From: Echinometra lucunter
Lineage: Eukaryota; Echinodermata; Echinoidea; Camarodonta; Echinometridae
Direction of reading: 5' to 3'
DNA: 64,000 nt
Assembly: GCA_029962745.1 (NCBI GenBank)
Contig: CM057167.1
Location: forward strand, 18,938,054 to 19,002,053
Shown: one piece after another, positions 1 to 11,055 of the stretch
How positions within the stretch are numbered: the stretch's first letter is position 1
How the letters are laid out: the number at the start of each line of letters is the position of its first letter
Notes under the pieces: generated by a model
Database searches by the model: none
What the model was told of the DNA's origin: nothing
What the model saw: the letters and a program-made list of their open reading frames with translations, nothing else
Position numbers and translations under genes: made by a program

Positions 1-656
1 CTCGCGCGCCCCATTAAAACCAGCCTTAAATACTGATATGTACACTCATGCAGGATGAAATACTCATACCTGAAGTCTGTATTGCATGAACAGCATGATC
101 GATAGCTTATACATTTAGAAACTGTGCCCACAATTTGAGATTGGAGACATCATCTTATATTTCCTCTTGTTTGGTTGAACTCAACTGTAGTGTAACCAGT
201 TTTTCAAAAAATGCTGTACAATAGAAATGGAGTATTCCTTTGTTTTTACAAAATTCATTGAATTTCTAATTTATTCATTGATAATGATTGCTTAATTACG
301 GTCATAATTTGAATAGGATTCTTATATATTTCTTATGCATTTCTCTGCATTAACCCGTTGAACACTAAGCCCCAGACAACTCGGATTAGGGTCTATGGAA
401 ATATGTGTTATACTGAAATCAAATAGTGCTCAACAGGTTAAGTCAACCAACTTGATGCCAGGGTAGGCTTCCCCTTTAATAAGGATATCCATTTTTGTCT
501 CCCTCGCAGTGGAGTGTGTCAAATTTAGTTAGTGTTACTATCAAACAGTTAGAGAACACAATTTTCTTTATTGGATATTGTCAGCAAGAATATGAAGTCC
601 TCAACATATATGCACACATCTGTTGTAAGGAGTACACAATGGGCTTGTTATAAGTA

Positions 657-1360
657 CAGGGGAAACTCGGTATAACGAGGTCGTCGGGACCGAAGGGTTT
701 TCCTCGTTATAGCCGTTACCTCGTTATATCAGAACAAACAAAAAAGTGTATGTATGGGACTACATGTACATACATTAATGTACAGAGGTCTGCTGCCGCT
801 ACTTATGAACTCATTTTGCAGCTACAGAGACATTGATAATAATATCATTCTCTGATCTAGCTGATAATATTCTGGATAATATTAGAAAATGCGTTTAAAC
901 TACTAATTTCAGACGCCAAAATTACCGATAACATGAAAGTTCATCGCACAATCGAGGTTGCCTGTTCTGCGATATGAAAAAAAAAGTTACGCACTGTACT
1001 ATACTACAAATAAAAACTCGTAATCTGCGTGCATCGGCCGCCCAGTTGAGCGAGCTGGGACGTGTTTGTGCCAGTAGCGGTGCCGTTATCTCTGCTGAAT
1101 GATTTTAGCGGGGGGTTTTGTTGATAAAGCTGCAGTGAAATTTGCTTGCTCGTTATAACGGGAATGATTATCAATGTATTTCTTTGTTTAAGGGGTTCAG
1201 GATTTAGCTCGTTATAGCCGATATCTCGTTATAGCCGATCTCGTTATAACAGGTTCATGCCGCCATAGACTTACACGTAAGTAAATTTGGGACCGTGACA
1301 AAACCCTCGTTATAGCCGTTACCTCGTTATAGCCGAGCTCGTTATATCGGGATTTCCCTG
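657..1360. mobile_element. Pogo/Tigger-like non-autonomous TIR element
   Basis: The left end starts CAGGGGAAACTCGGTATAAC and the right end is an imperfect inverted match ending in ATTTCCCTG. A TA dinucleotide flanks both sides (655-656 and 1361-1362), as expected for Tc1/mariner/pogo insertion. The interior repeats the phrase CTCGTTATAGCCG several times. No transposase frame is visible, so this looks like a deletion derivative. Related TATAACAAGG-type sequence occurs near 46.3-48.2 kb and 60.4 kb. Superfamily assignment rests on ends and TSD only. Confidence 0.65.
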
Positions 1361-2675
1361 TACTTTCCTTTAATAGTAAACACCAGTGTTCACTTATTCT
1401 ATGGTTTATTTTATGTATATTTTTGTACAGTATATTCAAAAGAGATATCTATATGTATCATGGCAGTAAGTTAGCTTAAAACAGCATAGTGTGAGAACGC
1501 AAAATGCATATTGTTTTTTCTGTATTGTTTGCATTCCAGATTACTTTTCTTCGCACCACTCAATTTCACTGAGCTACCTATATGCAAGGCTTGTCATAAA
1601 TGGTTAATATAACTGATATTCTGTTCAGATAAAGCTCATATGAATGAAAGGCACAAAAGAAATAAATTTTCTTGAATTGTTTGAATATAGAACTTATTTC
1701 ATATATAAAGGTTCTAATCAGCCTTTTCAAGTGGAGAGTCAAATGTGCATTTTATTACACTCAATTATAAAGGCTTGTATTTCATGTGCCCTAAATTAAC
1801 AGCAAATAGGTGATTTTTCAGAGAGAAATGGTCTTTCTTCTTTTTCTATGGATATACATGTACATGTATAAAAATATGTTCACACAGACCAGTTTACTAT
1901 TCTCTCCAGAACCTTTGTTTACAAAAAAATACCAACTATTCAGTTCATTCGTTATGCATACTGGCATCTGAATAGATGGAATCCACTTTGCATGTGGTTG
2001 ATATGTTGGACAAGCTTCTTCGTTTTCAAGGGAAACTTGTATAACAAACATGCATAAAATATGTAAATAGGTCCGTTTGTTGAATGTGATATATAACACC
2101 TCATGTTATTTTTAATGAGGATCTTAATGTTCAAGACTTCTTGCAGAGTAAAATAGTACACTGTACCTATATATTTATTTTGCATCTTATCAGGGTGTCT
2201 GAAAAGAGAAGTTGATCTGGATGCCGTTGCATAAAAACTTGCTACATGTATTATAGTAACTGTGCCATCAGTGGTAACTACCATCATGATGGTAACTTTG
2301 CTCAACAGCCAATCAAAATCTAGTATTCCATGAAAGTAACCATTGATGGCAAAGTTAATAATAGCAAGTTTTATGCAGTGGCATCCGGATCACCATACTT
2401 CAACTTGCTCATTTCTCCCTCTCCCTCTTGTGTAGTGTGTACATGAATATGATATGCTTGCCAATGATTTTTTTTTTGTTCAGTCTTGTGCAAGATGTAC
2501 AGATGTATTGATATGAATTTATATAATGAATCAAGATTCAAGAGTATACGTGTATATGGTATTAAAGATCAAGAAATTACCATACAAGTAGCGGATATTA
2601 TTTGTCTATAATTTGTATTTATGTCATCTTCTATAAGTTCTCATGCTCCTCTTGCCATCTAATTATTAACCAGGT

Positions 2676-2850
2676 GTGATTCCATTCTTTCCCTCTCTCA
2701 TCTTCCCTTCATTCCTCGGTCTTCCTCTTTCCTCTCCCTCTCTCACTCTTCCTTTTCCTTCCTCTTCCTTTTCCTTCCTCTTCCTCTCCCTCTCTCCCTC
2801 TCTCCCTTTCTCCTTCTCTCCCTCTCTCACTCTCTCTCTTCCTCTCGGCA
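2676..2850. repeat. CT-rich low-complexity tract
   Basis: Almost pure C/T on the plus strand (CCCTCTCTC and TTCCTTCCTC units). Open frames on both strands here are low-complexity artefacts. Confidence 0.8.
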
Positions 2851-3072
2851 CACGATAACCCAAACAAATTATATTATAATACTTAAAGCATCAACGATGT
2901 GATACATGTATGCATCATTGCAAGAGCATGAAAAAAAAAAAAAAAAAAATCCCACATGAAAGTACAATGTAGCACTTATGTGTACTATTATGTGGCAGCA
3001 TTTCACAGCTTTTAAACTTAAATACAGATAGTACATGTACCGGTATGTGCTAGCAAGTTCAAGACAGTTTAT

Positions 3073-3449
3073 CAGAGAGACTCCAACCCCAAGCACCTCT
3101 TAAGCGGGAGATTCTCCCGCCGAGACGGGAGACTCTGACTCAATGTGCGCGTAGCCCACATCACCAGCGCAAAGCACCAAATTCCTTGCGGCTGGAGGCC
3201 ACTGTTGGGGTTATAGAAGCTCTCTGATGGTATCTTAGACTTATTTTTGAGCATATCACAAGACTAGATGAGGCAAAATCCAATTATTCAGATTAATTTT
3301 TTTCAAAAAGATGGTTGGGTGGGAGATAAAAGAAAGAAACACAGCTAGGGCGGGAGAAATTCGAACTCAAGCGGGAGAACAGGAGATTTTGTGAAAATGG
3401 ACTTAAAGTGGGAGATCTCCCGCCAAAAATGGGAGAGTTGGAGTCTCTG
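3073..3449. mobile_element. Short TIR element, unclassified
   Basis: The left end CAGAGAGACTCCAAC is matched in inverted orientation by GTTGGAGTCTCTG on the right, and TTAT occurs directly outside both ends (3069-3072, 3450-3453). Inside, GCGGGAGA and its complement recur as subterminal repeats. No coding capacity is seen. The superfamily is not clear to me. Confidence 0.5.
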
Positions 3450-3784
3450 TTATCATATTGATATTCCATAAGTAACAAATTATTATGGCCCAATGAACAT
3501 AATTTATAATGACAGTTCCCGGTTGGTAATAGGGCGATGTTCTTAATGCAATCATGAGAAATATTAATTATATTAGATTTGGTACATAATGTATAGGCAA
3601 AATAGCTTGGACTTGCTGGTATATGCATTTACCTGTATCCTTAATAATGAAGAAACAACAAATCAAAATAAGTACAGTAATCAACATAGTTATCACTTAA
3701 GTTTTATATTTTCGTGATACTTATAAAGATGATTTCTGACTTGCATACAGTATACATTTTCCTTTAAACTTCCAATTCTCACAG

Positions 3785-3874
3785 TACATAGATGGAAAAC
3801 CTGGTTACATTCTCATTGAGCAAATGTACCAGCCCTACATTCACACGCAGACTGGCGAATGGATTATCTCCATG
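3785..3874 (+). CDS. Candidate isolated coding exon, unknown gene
   Basis: This is a 90-nt open segment (30 codons if read in phase 0) between a strong acceptor (pyrimidine-rich tract ending TTCTCACAG) and a donor ATG|GTAACT. It would encode a peptide beginning YIDGKPGYILIEQ and ending TGEWIISM. The composition is that of ordinary globular protein, unlike the shadow frames around it. I do not recognise the family. No partner exon was found on either side within the window, so it could be an exon of a gene extending left of the window or a chance open segment. The length, being a multiple of three, and the splice context are the only support. Confidence 0.4.
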
Positions 3875-4450
3875 GTAACTTAATTATTTATCATTCATGA
3901 AAGGATAATTGACACTTTTAACCTTGTTAAATTTGAAATAGTTTATGGAGAACCGAGAAATGCAAAATCTAGAACATGTACCAGTACATAAAAGGCAACA
4001 AAACATACCGAAGAGTCAGAAATATTAATCAGACATACGTTTACATGTTAGGAATAATAAAAATGTCTTTCACAAAACCTACAATTATGGTATTACACAA
4101 ATCTTATGAACCAAAAGATCACGAAAAAGTATCCAGGCTGTGTCACAGGTCCACACTCCACAGGTAATTAATATCCATGCTTCTTAGAACTGCAATACAC
4201 ATAAATAGAAAATTTCAATAAAATCTAACGGAGTATTCTTTTCATAAACCTAATGCCAGTCTGGTCTTTGGTTCCTTCTTTCCTGACAATGGAAGTTTTC
4301 TTTATGTTTATTTTTCAAAACATAGTGGCATGAAAGACGCATCGGGAAGGCATACAGTACCAAAAGCAAAAAGCATTTTGTATTCCAGATGCGTTGTTCA
4401 TGCCAAGCTCCACTAAAGCAACATCAACAAAGAAGTGAATAGTATGTTAA

Positions 4451-4767
4451 AGACGCTAGGTCATGGGCTTTCATGGGGAATTTGACACCATGGGTGCTTA
4501 CCCAGTAACAGGTGTTGTCCATCACTGTGAGTTTTATGACCAACAGACCTTATGTAATGCTCTGTATACTTCACCCTTTCCCCATATGGCAAAGTTATCT
4601 CACTTTCCCTGGCCCGAGAATGCCTGAAGCATGCCGAAGAATGTTTGTGGTGGGACAGCTTGTTTTGCTGTGCTCCAGAAATGTAGCTCTATTACAGGTA
4701 TTTTTCACAAAGTCTGGTGTCAGCAAATTATGATCCATTCCCCATGAAAGCCCACGACCTAGCATCT
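4451..4767. mobile_element. TTAA-flanked TIR element, copy A (piggyBac-like MITE)
   Basis: The ends are inverted repeats (AGACGCTAGGTCATGGGC on the left; the complement of AGATGCTAGGTCGTGGGC on the right). Both are flanked by TTAA (4447-4450 and 4768-4771), the target duplicated by piggyBac-type transposases. A diverged copy in opposite orientation lies at 26387-26716 inside GGCX intron 10 and covers the whole length. No transposase frame is seen. Confidence 0.65.
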
Positions 4768-5875
4768 TTAAGAGATTAAAACAGGTGAAGGAGAAGGGGA
4801 AGGGGAAGGGGGGGGGTGGAAGTGGGAAAGTGAATCACAGATCTATGGTACATATATGTACATGTTCAATAGAGATAAACATGTTGTGTGACGTACAATA
4901 GCTTGTGACGCTTCAAGATTTTCACAGCTTGCTGAATGAACACCTTCAATCCATAATTTGTACTTTGTAGACAGGCTGTACTGGTAAATCTAGTCAATGA
5001 AAACAATTCCCTTGCCCTGATGCACTTCTCAAAGCCAGCTTCTTCTGAGGGATGAATAATGCTATACTTCCTCAGATCATTTCTCATTCATCGATAATAA
5101 CAGCAGGCCTTTCATCAATGCAATGCCAATGTTTTCTCAGTCGATCAATGTCCTTGGCTGGCCTATTCCTCCGGGTAGTCTTTTCACTGGAGATGATGAC
5201 CATATTCTTGAAGGCCTAATCATGTCTTGTCACATTGTCATGGTTAAGCCCACAGTAGACTGAGCAGACCTGGCTCTGGCATGCCTGGTTCCGCTCCTTT
5301 CTTAAATCCTGCATATTTCAATATCAAAAAGTAAAGATAGGCGTGTCATGTAAGATCAAGAAACACCACACAACTTCACAAGTTCAGTTTTTGTTGCCTT
5401 TTGTTCAACATACTCACGTTCCAGGTTATATTTATTCACAACAAATTTTGCTGTAACCCCAGCCCCCCCCCCCCTTCTCTGTCTCTATCTCTCACTCTGT
5501 CACTATTGTTTGTTAAAACAGATATTAAAATCCACTTGTAACTGTATGTAGCCTCGCCCTAGGGCCTAGCCCTCGAAGCAAGATGAGCTCTCCTGGTGTT
5601 GTCACTCTGTATTGACTTCATCACTTCCGTGTATGCATAATCGTTCAAAAATTAACATAAAAAGGGGTCTTTTTTTTTAGCATGTTTGCAAACATGAAAC
5701 GTTCACAATTTCGAAAAAAAAAGAGTTGTTTTTTATGAACTTGTACTCGAAATTGATAAAAAGGGTGTTATGAGCTTGAAGACCTCTACTCGAAAATGAA
5801 AAAAAGGGCGTTTTTTCTGGTCCTTGTTTGCAAAAAGTGTACTCTACTGGGAATGCAAAAAAATTTGGGTGTTTT

Positions 5876-6366
5876 TTGTGTTTATGGCCCTACCAAACGG
5901 GATTGTGATATCATTGTCAATTTGTACCCATTTTGTTCCAAATGAGGCTAAAAAATGGGCATAATCGTGTTTCAGGCCCCACTCAACTAATGCATAGTGA
6001 GTGGGACTGATGCCCACATACATCATGATCGATTATGTCTCCTGACCTAACTTAGACCACAGAAATAGAAGACGACGGACTTTCCATTACAATTTTGAAA
6101 AAAATGTGTAGATCAATCATCACGTCTTATCATCATTATGATCTTCTGTTAAAACTCTTATATATACTCATGTTTACGGCCCCACGGCGATTAAATTATG
6201 ATTAATACAGCAGTGGGGCTGATGAGCAAAGTATATATGCTCGTGTTTACGGCCCCATCAAACGAGATTCCGATATGATTGACACAGCAGCAGGGCTGAT
6301 GCCCATCAGCCCCACTACCATGACAATGATATCACAATCCCGTTTGGTAGGGCCATAAACACAAGT
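5876..6366. repeat. Clustered inverted repeats of one short family
   Basis: A phrase of the type TTTATGGCCCTACCAAACGG, continuing into a GTGATATCATTGTCA-like segment, occurs at about 5879-5924. Related forms lie at 6171-6230 and 6239-6300, and an inverted copy sits at 6301-6365. The last two form a near-contiguous hairpin with arms of about 60 nt. The pieces look like degraded copies of a small foldback element inserted into itself. Confidence 0.55.
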
Positions 6367-7015
6367 ATATATTATATTAGTGACATGAGTGGTCGATCGA
6401 GTAAAATGGTGAGAATTAAAAAATGTAAAAGTAAGTTTCATGATCGATCAACTATTGAAATGTACTTCGTGTGGGAATCAGCCCCACATTCAAACTATAT
6501 TAGAGGTGGGGCCTGAAACACGATATTGCCAAAAAATGGCTGGAAATGAACTTGAATACCACGAAATAGGGGTCAAATTCTGGGTTGCCAAACGATCATG
6601 GTTACACCTTTGTCCTTTGATCTCCCACTCCCACTCCCAATTCAATAACTTTACAAGAGAAAGAGAGAGTGAGAGGAAACTAAGAAGATTTTACAATTCT
6701 TCTCTCATTTACACATTCAATTATGTGTTAACAGGCATCACTGATTGATTATTAATTGCAGACAAAGACAAATTATTGTAAATTTAGGCCCAAATCAGCC
6801 ACAACTTATTAATCAATGTGTGGGACTGAGTCTGAATGAAGGTCCACATGTTCATGCTTACCTAAATACAAAATGAATGGAATGAATCCGAACTGGAATG
6901 TTAGTTTAGCCACATTCACTACATCCATTATTCTCTTTTTAGTTTCAGGTCGAAGATTTGCCATTTTGTCAGGACAAATAACTCGTGTTCCGTCACGTTT
7001 AAGCTGATTAACACT

Positions 7016-7400
7016 AAACAGTCAAAAGCTTGCCTTCGGCTTCGGCTTTCGCTCTAGTCTGCCGCCGGTATACGGTCAGAGGTCATACCATTCACTCAAA
7101 GTTGCAGAGGTCTATTGGGAAGTGTGTATAGTCTCCAATTTGCACCCAAATCAAGCACCCAGTGCCAAGAAAAGTACAGGTTAGCCACTAACAGTTATAC
7201 ATAAATTTCTTTTGTTTTATGCTGAAAAGGTAGGTAGGGTTATGGACTCGCGTAGAGAGGAGATTCGAGCCTCCCGTGGGCCTTTGTGGTTTCCAGCATG
7301 AAGGCCCCGAAAGCTGTGCCTTGTGTGGCGGCGACTGGAGCAGCTCCTCCCTGGACCCTTACCTGACTCTGCATACCTTTGATTAATCAGATTCGGAGGT
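7016..7400 (+). promoter_or_regulatory. Possible promoter/5' UTR of the KBTBD-like gene
   Basis: The stretch is richer in G+C and lower in obvious repeats than its surroundings. It contains a usable donor (AGTACAG|GTTAGC near 7178). The kelch coding exon at 8299 starts with a splice acceptor, so an upstream non-coding exon must exist, and this is the best candidate place. No core promoter motif was identified, so the placement is inference. Confidence 0.3.
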
Positions 7401-8301
7401 TACACATACGATGCACATGCAGCACATATCGCTGACACAAGATTGTAGAAATGGGCTATCATTTCATTCATTATGAGCGTGAGACCAAAGTTTTAAGTCA
7501 GTTTTCAGTTGTCTTTAAATTTAAAATATTAATGTTTTAACTCATAAACTGGAAGTTAGTTAGGACCTTCGGTGGTTAGATGGTGCTCCTTATTCTGATT
7601 ATCACAGATTATCCGTGCCACGTTCATTGTTTCAGTATTGTTGGTTTTCCTTCTTGTTCGTAACAAGTTAACAGTTAAGACATTTATTATACCGTAGATG
7701 TTGTATTACATGTAATTGTAACTTATAGCATGTATAGTGGCATAGATGTCGACTGTTTTGAAATCAGAAACTTCTTTTAACATTGTGCTTGAATTTTTTT
7801 TCTTTTTTTCTATTTTGGCCTAGCTGCAATCAGCTTAACTTAGATTAGTATTTTGAAAGTTGATTCTGTGGTATTCTTCTTCTTTCGTTAGGTTGAGTGG
7901 CAATCAGTCATATTTGACTATTGTCGCCAATGAATCTACAGGTTTATTTCACTTCTCTCTATTAAAACATTTATTTATTTTATTTCTAGTATTGTATTTT
8001 TTATTCTCTACTTGTGTTTTTAATACCTTCAAATATATAGAAATAATAGTAATCTTTATTTTTATTAAATTGGCCTACGAAATCACACAAAAAACAACCA
8101 CTATCTTCAGCCCAGTTCCAACTGCGCTTGCCCTGCTCTTTCCAAGATGCAATCTTACCAAATCGGCGCAGTATGTTGCTCCGAATTTTTTGTCAAGCCT
8201 AGGAAAAAATCATGATGCACCTTTTCATGGCAATGTATCAATGACCATTTAAAATTTTGTTTATCATATAAACTGATTTAACTTTCTCCATGTTTCAGAT
8301 A

Positions 8302-10038
8302 ATGACCAGATATTCTGATTCCAATCATGGCTCTGTTGTGCTGGACCAACTGCAATCACTACGGTTGGAAGGTCTCCTGACAGACGTCTCTTTACAGGTG
8401 AACTCTGACCTGTTTCCTTGTCACAGGAGTGTCCTGGCAGCATGCAGTCCTTACTTTAAGGCCATGTTTACAGGAGGTATGTCAGAAAGTCGTCAGGAGA
8501 CAGTTCAACTTCAGGACGTTGAGGCATCTTCACTGAGATTACTCCTTGACTTCCTCTACACTGGGAGCATCATCCTGGATGACCAGAATGTCCAGGATGT
8601 CTTCATCACTGCTAATCTGTTGCAGGTTGTACCACTCATCCATTTCTGTGCGGAGTATCTGGAGAAATCTCTCAGCATCGCCAACTGCATTGGAATGTAT
8701 TGCCTGGCCACAGCATACTCTTGCGCAAGTCTGTTGGAGACAGCCTGGGAGTATATTAACTACAACTTTGTTCTAGTGAGTAAGCAAGAGGAGTTTCTGA
8801 ATGCTCCTGGGAACGTTGTGCAGAGCATTGCGAGCAGTCGTATGCTGAATGTGAGTTCTGAAGGAGATGTCTTTGAAGCTGTGTTCCAGTGGTATGGGAA
8901 AGATCCCTCCAGCAAAGTTTGTACAGCTAGGGAAATTCTGACACATGTCAATGTAGAGTCTCTTGATAGGACTCAGGTTGCAAAGGCCAGGAAAGAAGGT
9001 TTGATACCCCTGAGGTTGGATGTGGAACCCCCTGCAGCAGAGGCAAGTCCAGGTGTTTTTAGCAAGTCATCTGGATTGGCTGCCCAGTGTTCTGTAGAGA
9101 AAGCATCAGAACCTTGTTTAAGGTTAGGTATGAGTGCACAAGAGCTAATTTTAATGGCAGGCAGACATGGACGCCAAAACACAATATTCTGCGTCCACTT
9201 ACCCAGTAGGCAGTGCTTCTTCCTAGATCTGCCACCGATCTGCAGAACCTTTGGAGCTTTGGTGACAGTGGTTGACAACGAGGTTTATGCCATCACCAAT
9301 GACTATCAAGACAAGAGCATGTTCCACTATAATCACATACGGAAAAAATGGATAGCAGTGGCCCAGCGATTGCAAGGACGCACTGACTTCCAGCTGCAGG
9401 TTGTCAATGGCAGTATCTACATCTTGGGTGGACTTAATGATTGGGAAATCCTCAACAGTGTGGAATGCTACGATCCCTCTCTAGACGAGTGGAAGTTCTT
9501 GACCCCCATGCCTCGGGACGTGATAGATTTCACCAGTGCGGTGTACCGCGACAGCATCTACATCTTTTCAGGAAGCCGGACCATGAGCTATAATACTATA
9601 ACAGATCTCTGGACGGCCACCCTCCCAGCCATGCCAACCCCACGTCTTCGGTCAGCATGCATGACCCATGGCAAGGAGATATGGGTGATCGGTGGATCAT
9701 CTGCCCAGTCCAGTACTGAAGTGCCTTGCATACAGGTAGAGAAGTACCTCCCTGATGAAGGCAAGTGGGAGAGTGGTGGGTCTCTGCCCAGCCTTATGAA
9801 GTTCTGTCTGGCCACCGTCTACCAGAACGAGCTCTACCTTTGTGCCGTCTGGTGTGGGGTCCATGAGTTGGGGGTCAACGTACCTGTTCAGCTCCATCCT
9901 CAGTTTGATCTCTACCTCTACGACAGACACGGAGCTACGTTTTATGATGTTGGAATTGATATACCTCTCCAGGATGTTCTGTCATGTTGCACAGCACGGC
10001 TATTCACTGAGAACATTACACCTGTAGTGCAAAGATGA
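8302..10038 (+). CDS. BTB-BACK-kelch protein (KBTBD-like)
   Basis: The single coding exon predicts 578 aa. An N-terminal BTB/POZ domain (about residues 10-120) shows the family phrases LTDVSLQV, FPCHRSVLAACSPYFKAMF and LLLDFLYTG. A BACK domain follows (about 125-230), then a C-terminal half with kelch-type blades, for example SIYILGGLNDWEILNSVECY and IWVIGGSS. The phrase RLGMSAQELILMAG between BACK and kelch resembles the KBTBD2/3-type arrangement. Such proteins commonly act as substrate adaptors of cullin-3 ubiquitin ligases. I chose the ATG at 8302, not the in-frame ATG at 8290, because TTTCAG at 8293-8298 is a good acceptor following a pyrimidine-rich tract. The coding exon then begins at 8299, three bases before the ATG. 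The stop is TGA at 10036-10038, and ATTAAA at 10108 is a weak poly(A) candidate. The exact orthologue within the KBTBD/KLHL family cannot be fixed by eye. Confidence 0.9.
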   Translation: MTRYSDSNHGSVVLDQLQSLRLEGLLTDVSLQVNSDLFPCHRSVLAACSPYFKAMFTGGMSESRQETVQLQDVEASSLRLLLDFLYTGSIILDDQNVQDVFITANLLQVVPLIHFCAEYLEKSLSIANCIGMYCLATAYSCASLLETAWEYINYNFVLVSKQEEFLNAPGNVVQSIASSRMLNVSSEGDVFEAVFQWYGKDPSSKVCTAREILTHVNVESLDRTQVAKARKEGLIPLRLDVEPPAAEASPGVFSKSSGLAAQCSVEKASEPCLRLGMSAQELILMAGRHGRQNTIFCVHLPSRQCFFLDLPPICRTFGALVTVVDNEVYAITNDYQDKSMFHYNHIRKKWIAVAQRLQGRTDFQLQVVNGSIYILGGLNDWEILNSVECYDPSLDEWKFLTPMPRDVIDFTSAVYRDSIYIFSGSRTMSYNTITDLWTATLPAMPTPRLRSACMTHGKEIWVIGGSSAQSSTEVPCIQVEKYLPDEGKWESGGSLPSLMKFCLATVYQNELYLCAVWCGVHELGVNVPVQLHPQFDLYLYDRHGATFYDVGIDIPLQDVLSCCTARLFTENITPVVQR

Positions 10039-10668
10039 ATTGACTGCCTCATTTTTATGCATTTTTATTATTCTATTTAATTTTGTTATCCTCTGTACTG
10101 TTACATCATTAAAATGTTGCACTGAAATCATTTATTTAAATACTAGAATTTTACTTCATGTAAGATATATTTTGCACAAAGAGATTTTTTACATTAGTTT
10201 GCAAATTGAGAATGAGATCTTCCTTGATAATACTCTAGTTTTGACCTGAATCAAAAGAAGTGTTTTCAGGGAGTGCATTAAATGGTGTAATGCACTGTCA
10301 TGAACTACAACATGTACATGTACATGTATTCTAGTCAAGATGTGCAAGCATATGTCAGATTATGTGTGCATTATGTTAAATACAATTTTTGTTTTAACTT
10401 TACCATCATTTACACAGAATTATGATGAATTAATATTTTCACAGTTAGGTCAAAGAAAACTAGGAGGAAATAAAAGTACTGTCACTTTCAAGTACATGTA
10501 TATAATATTCCATGAAATACCTTTTTGTAGTGCAGTTGTCCAAGGAACAGATAACTCTGGCATAACCCATTAAAAAAACATTATTACTCGTTAGCGACTC
10601 TTAAATTGCTCTCGTTCTAGAAGAGCGCAGCATACTGCATTGAAAATTGAAAATGACTCATTTCTAAT

Positions 10669-11055
10669 TTGGGGGGGGGGGGGGGAGGGGGATGTCTCGT
10701 TGAGGCCTGTACATCATCTGCCTATGTGAAAAATGCGTAAAAAGGGTATTTTTATAGCGTCGGGCAAGTATATACACAAGTTACATGTACGCTTTTGGAC
10801 ATTATAACAGCAAAAATCAAGAGAAAGGGTATCAGATTCAGAGGTGACGATGCAATCCTTGAATAGGGTGTAAAGTACCATGCAATATTTGAAATCCCTG
10901 TTAAGAGTATAAAAATCAGAGATGTTAGACGGGTTTCCGTTATTAAAGGTAATCAAAACCACTCCTTCAATCCTCATTTGAGTGCTTCTCAAAAAGTGAT
11001 GTCCACTGACGATGTACAGGCCTCAAGGAGACATTCCCCCCACCCCACCCCCACG
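10669..11055. mobile_element. G-tract TIR element with 9-bp target duplication
   Basis: The left end has a long G run followed by GATGTCTCGTTGAGGCCTGT. The right end carries the inverted counterpart (ACAGGCCTCAAGGAGACATT followed by a C-rich run). ATTTCTAAT flanks both sides exactly (10660-10668 and 11056-11064). No transposase is visible. A 9-bp duplication is typical of Mutator-like elements, but this alone does not classify it. Confidence 0.6.

Larger units (their letters stand above)
1..3784. other. Left flank, no firm gene; repeats
   Basis: I see no convincing coding exon between the window start and 3784. The stretch contains a TIR element at 657-1360, a pyrimidine-rich tract at about 2676-2850, an A18-type run near 2931 and a second TIR element at 3073-3449. 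Open frames here are short, rich in repeat sequence and without recognisable domains. It may be intron or intergenic sequence belonging to whatever gene owns the candidate exon at 3785. Confidence 0.5.
3875..8301. other. Intergenic/5' region upstream of the kelch gene
   Basis: This stretch holds a TTAA-flanked TIR element (4451-4767), an inverted-repeat family (about 5876-6510) and a GC-richer segment at about 7016-7400. Several T- and A-rich stretches surround these. I found no further coding exon here. Confidence 0.5.

Noticed and set aside
8546..10027. Alternative-frame open segments over the kelch exon
   Set aside because: They lie fully inside the KBTBD-like coding exon in other frames and show no domain.
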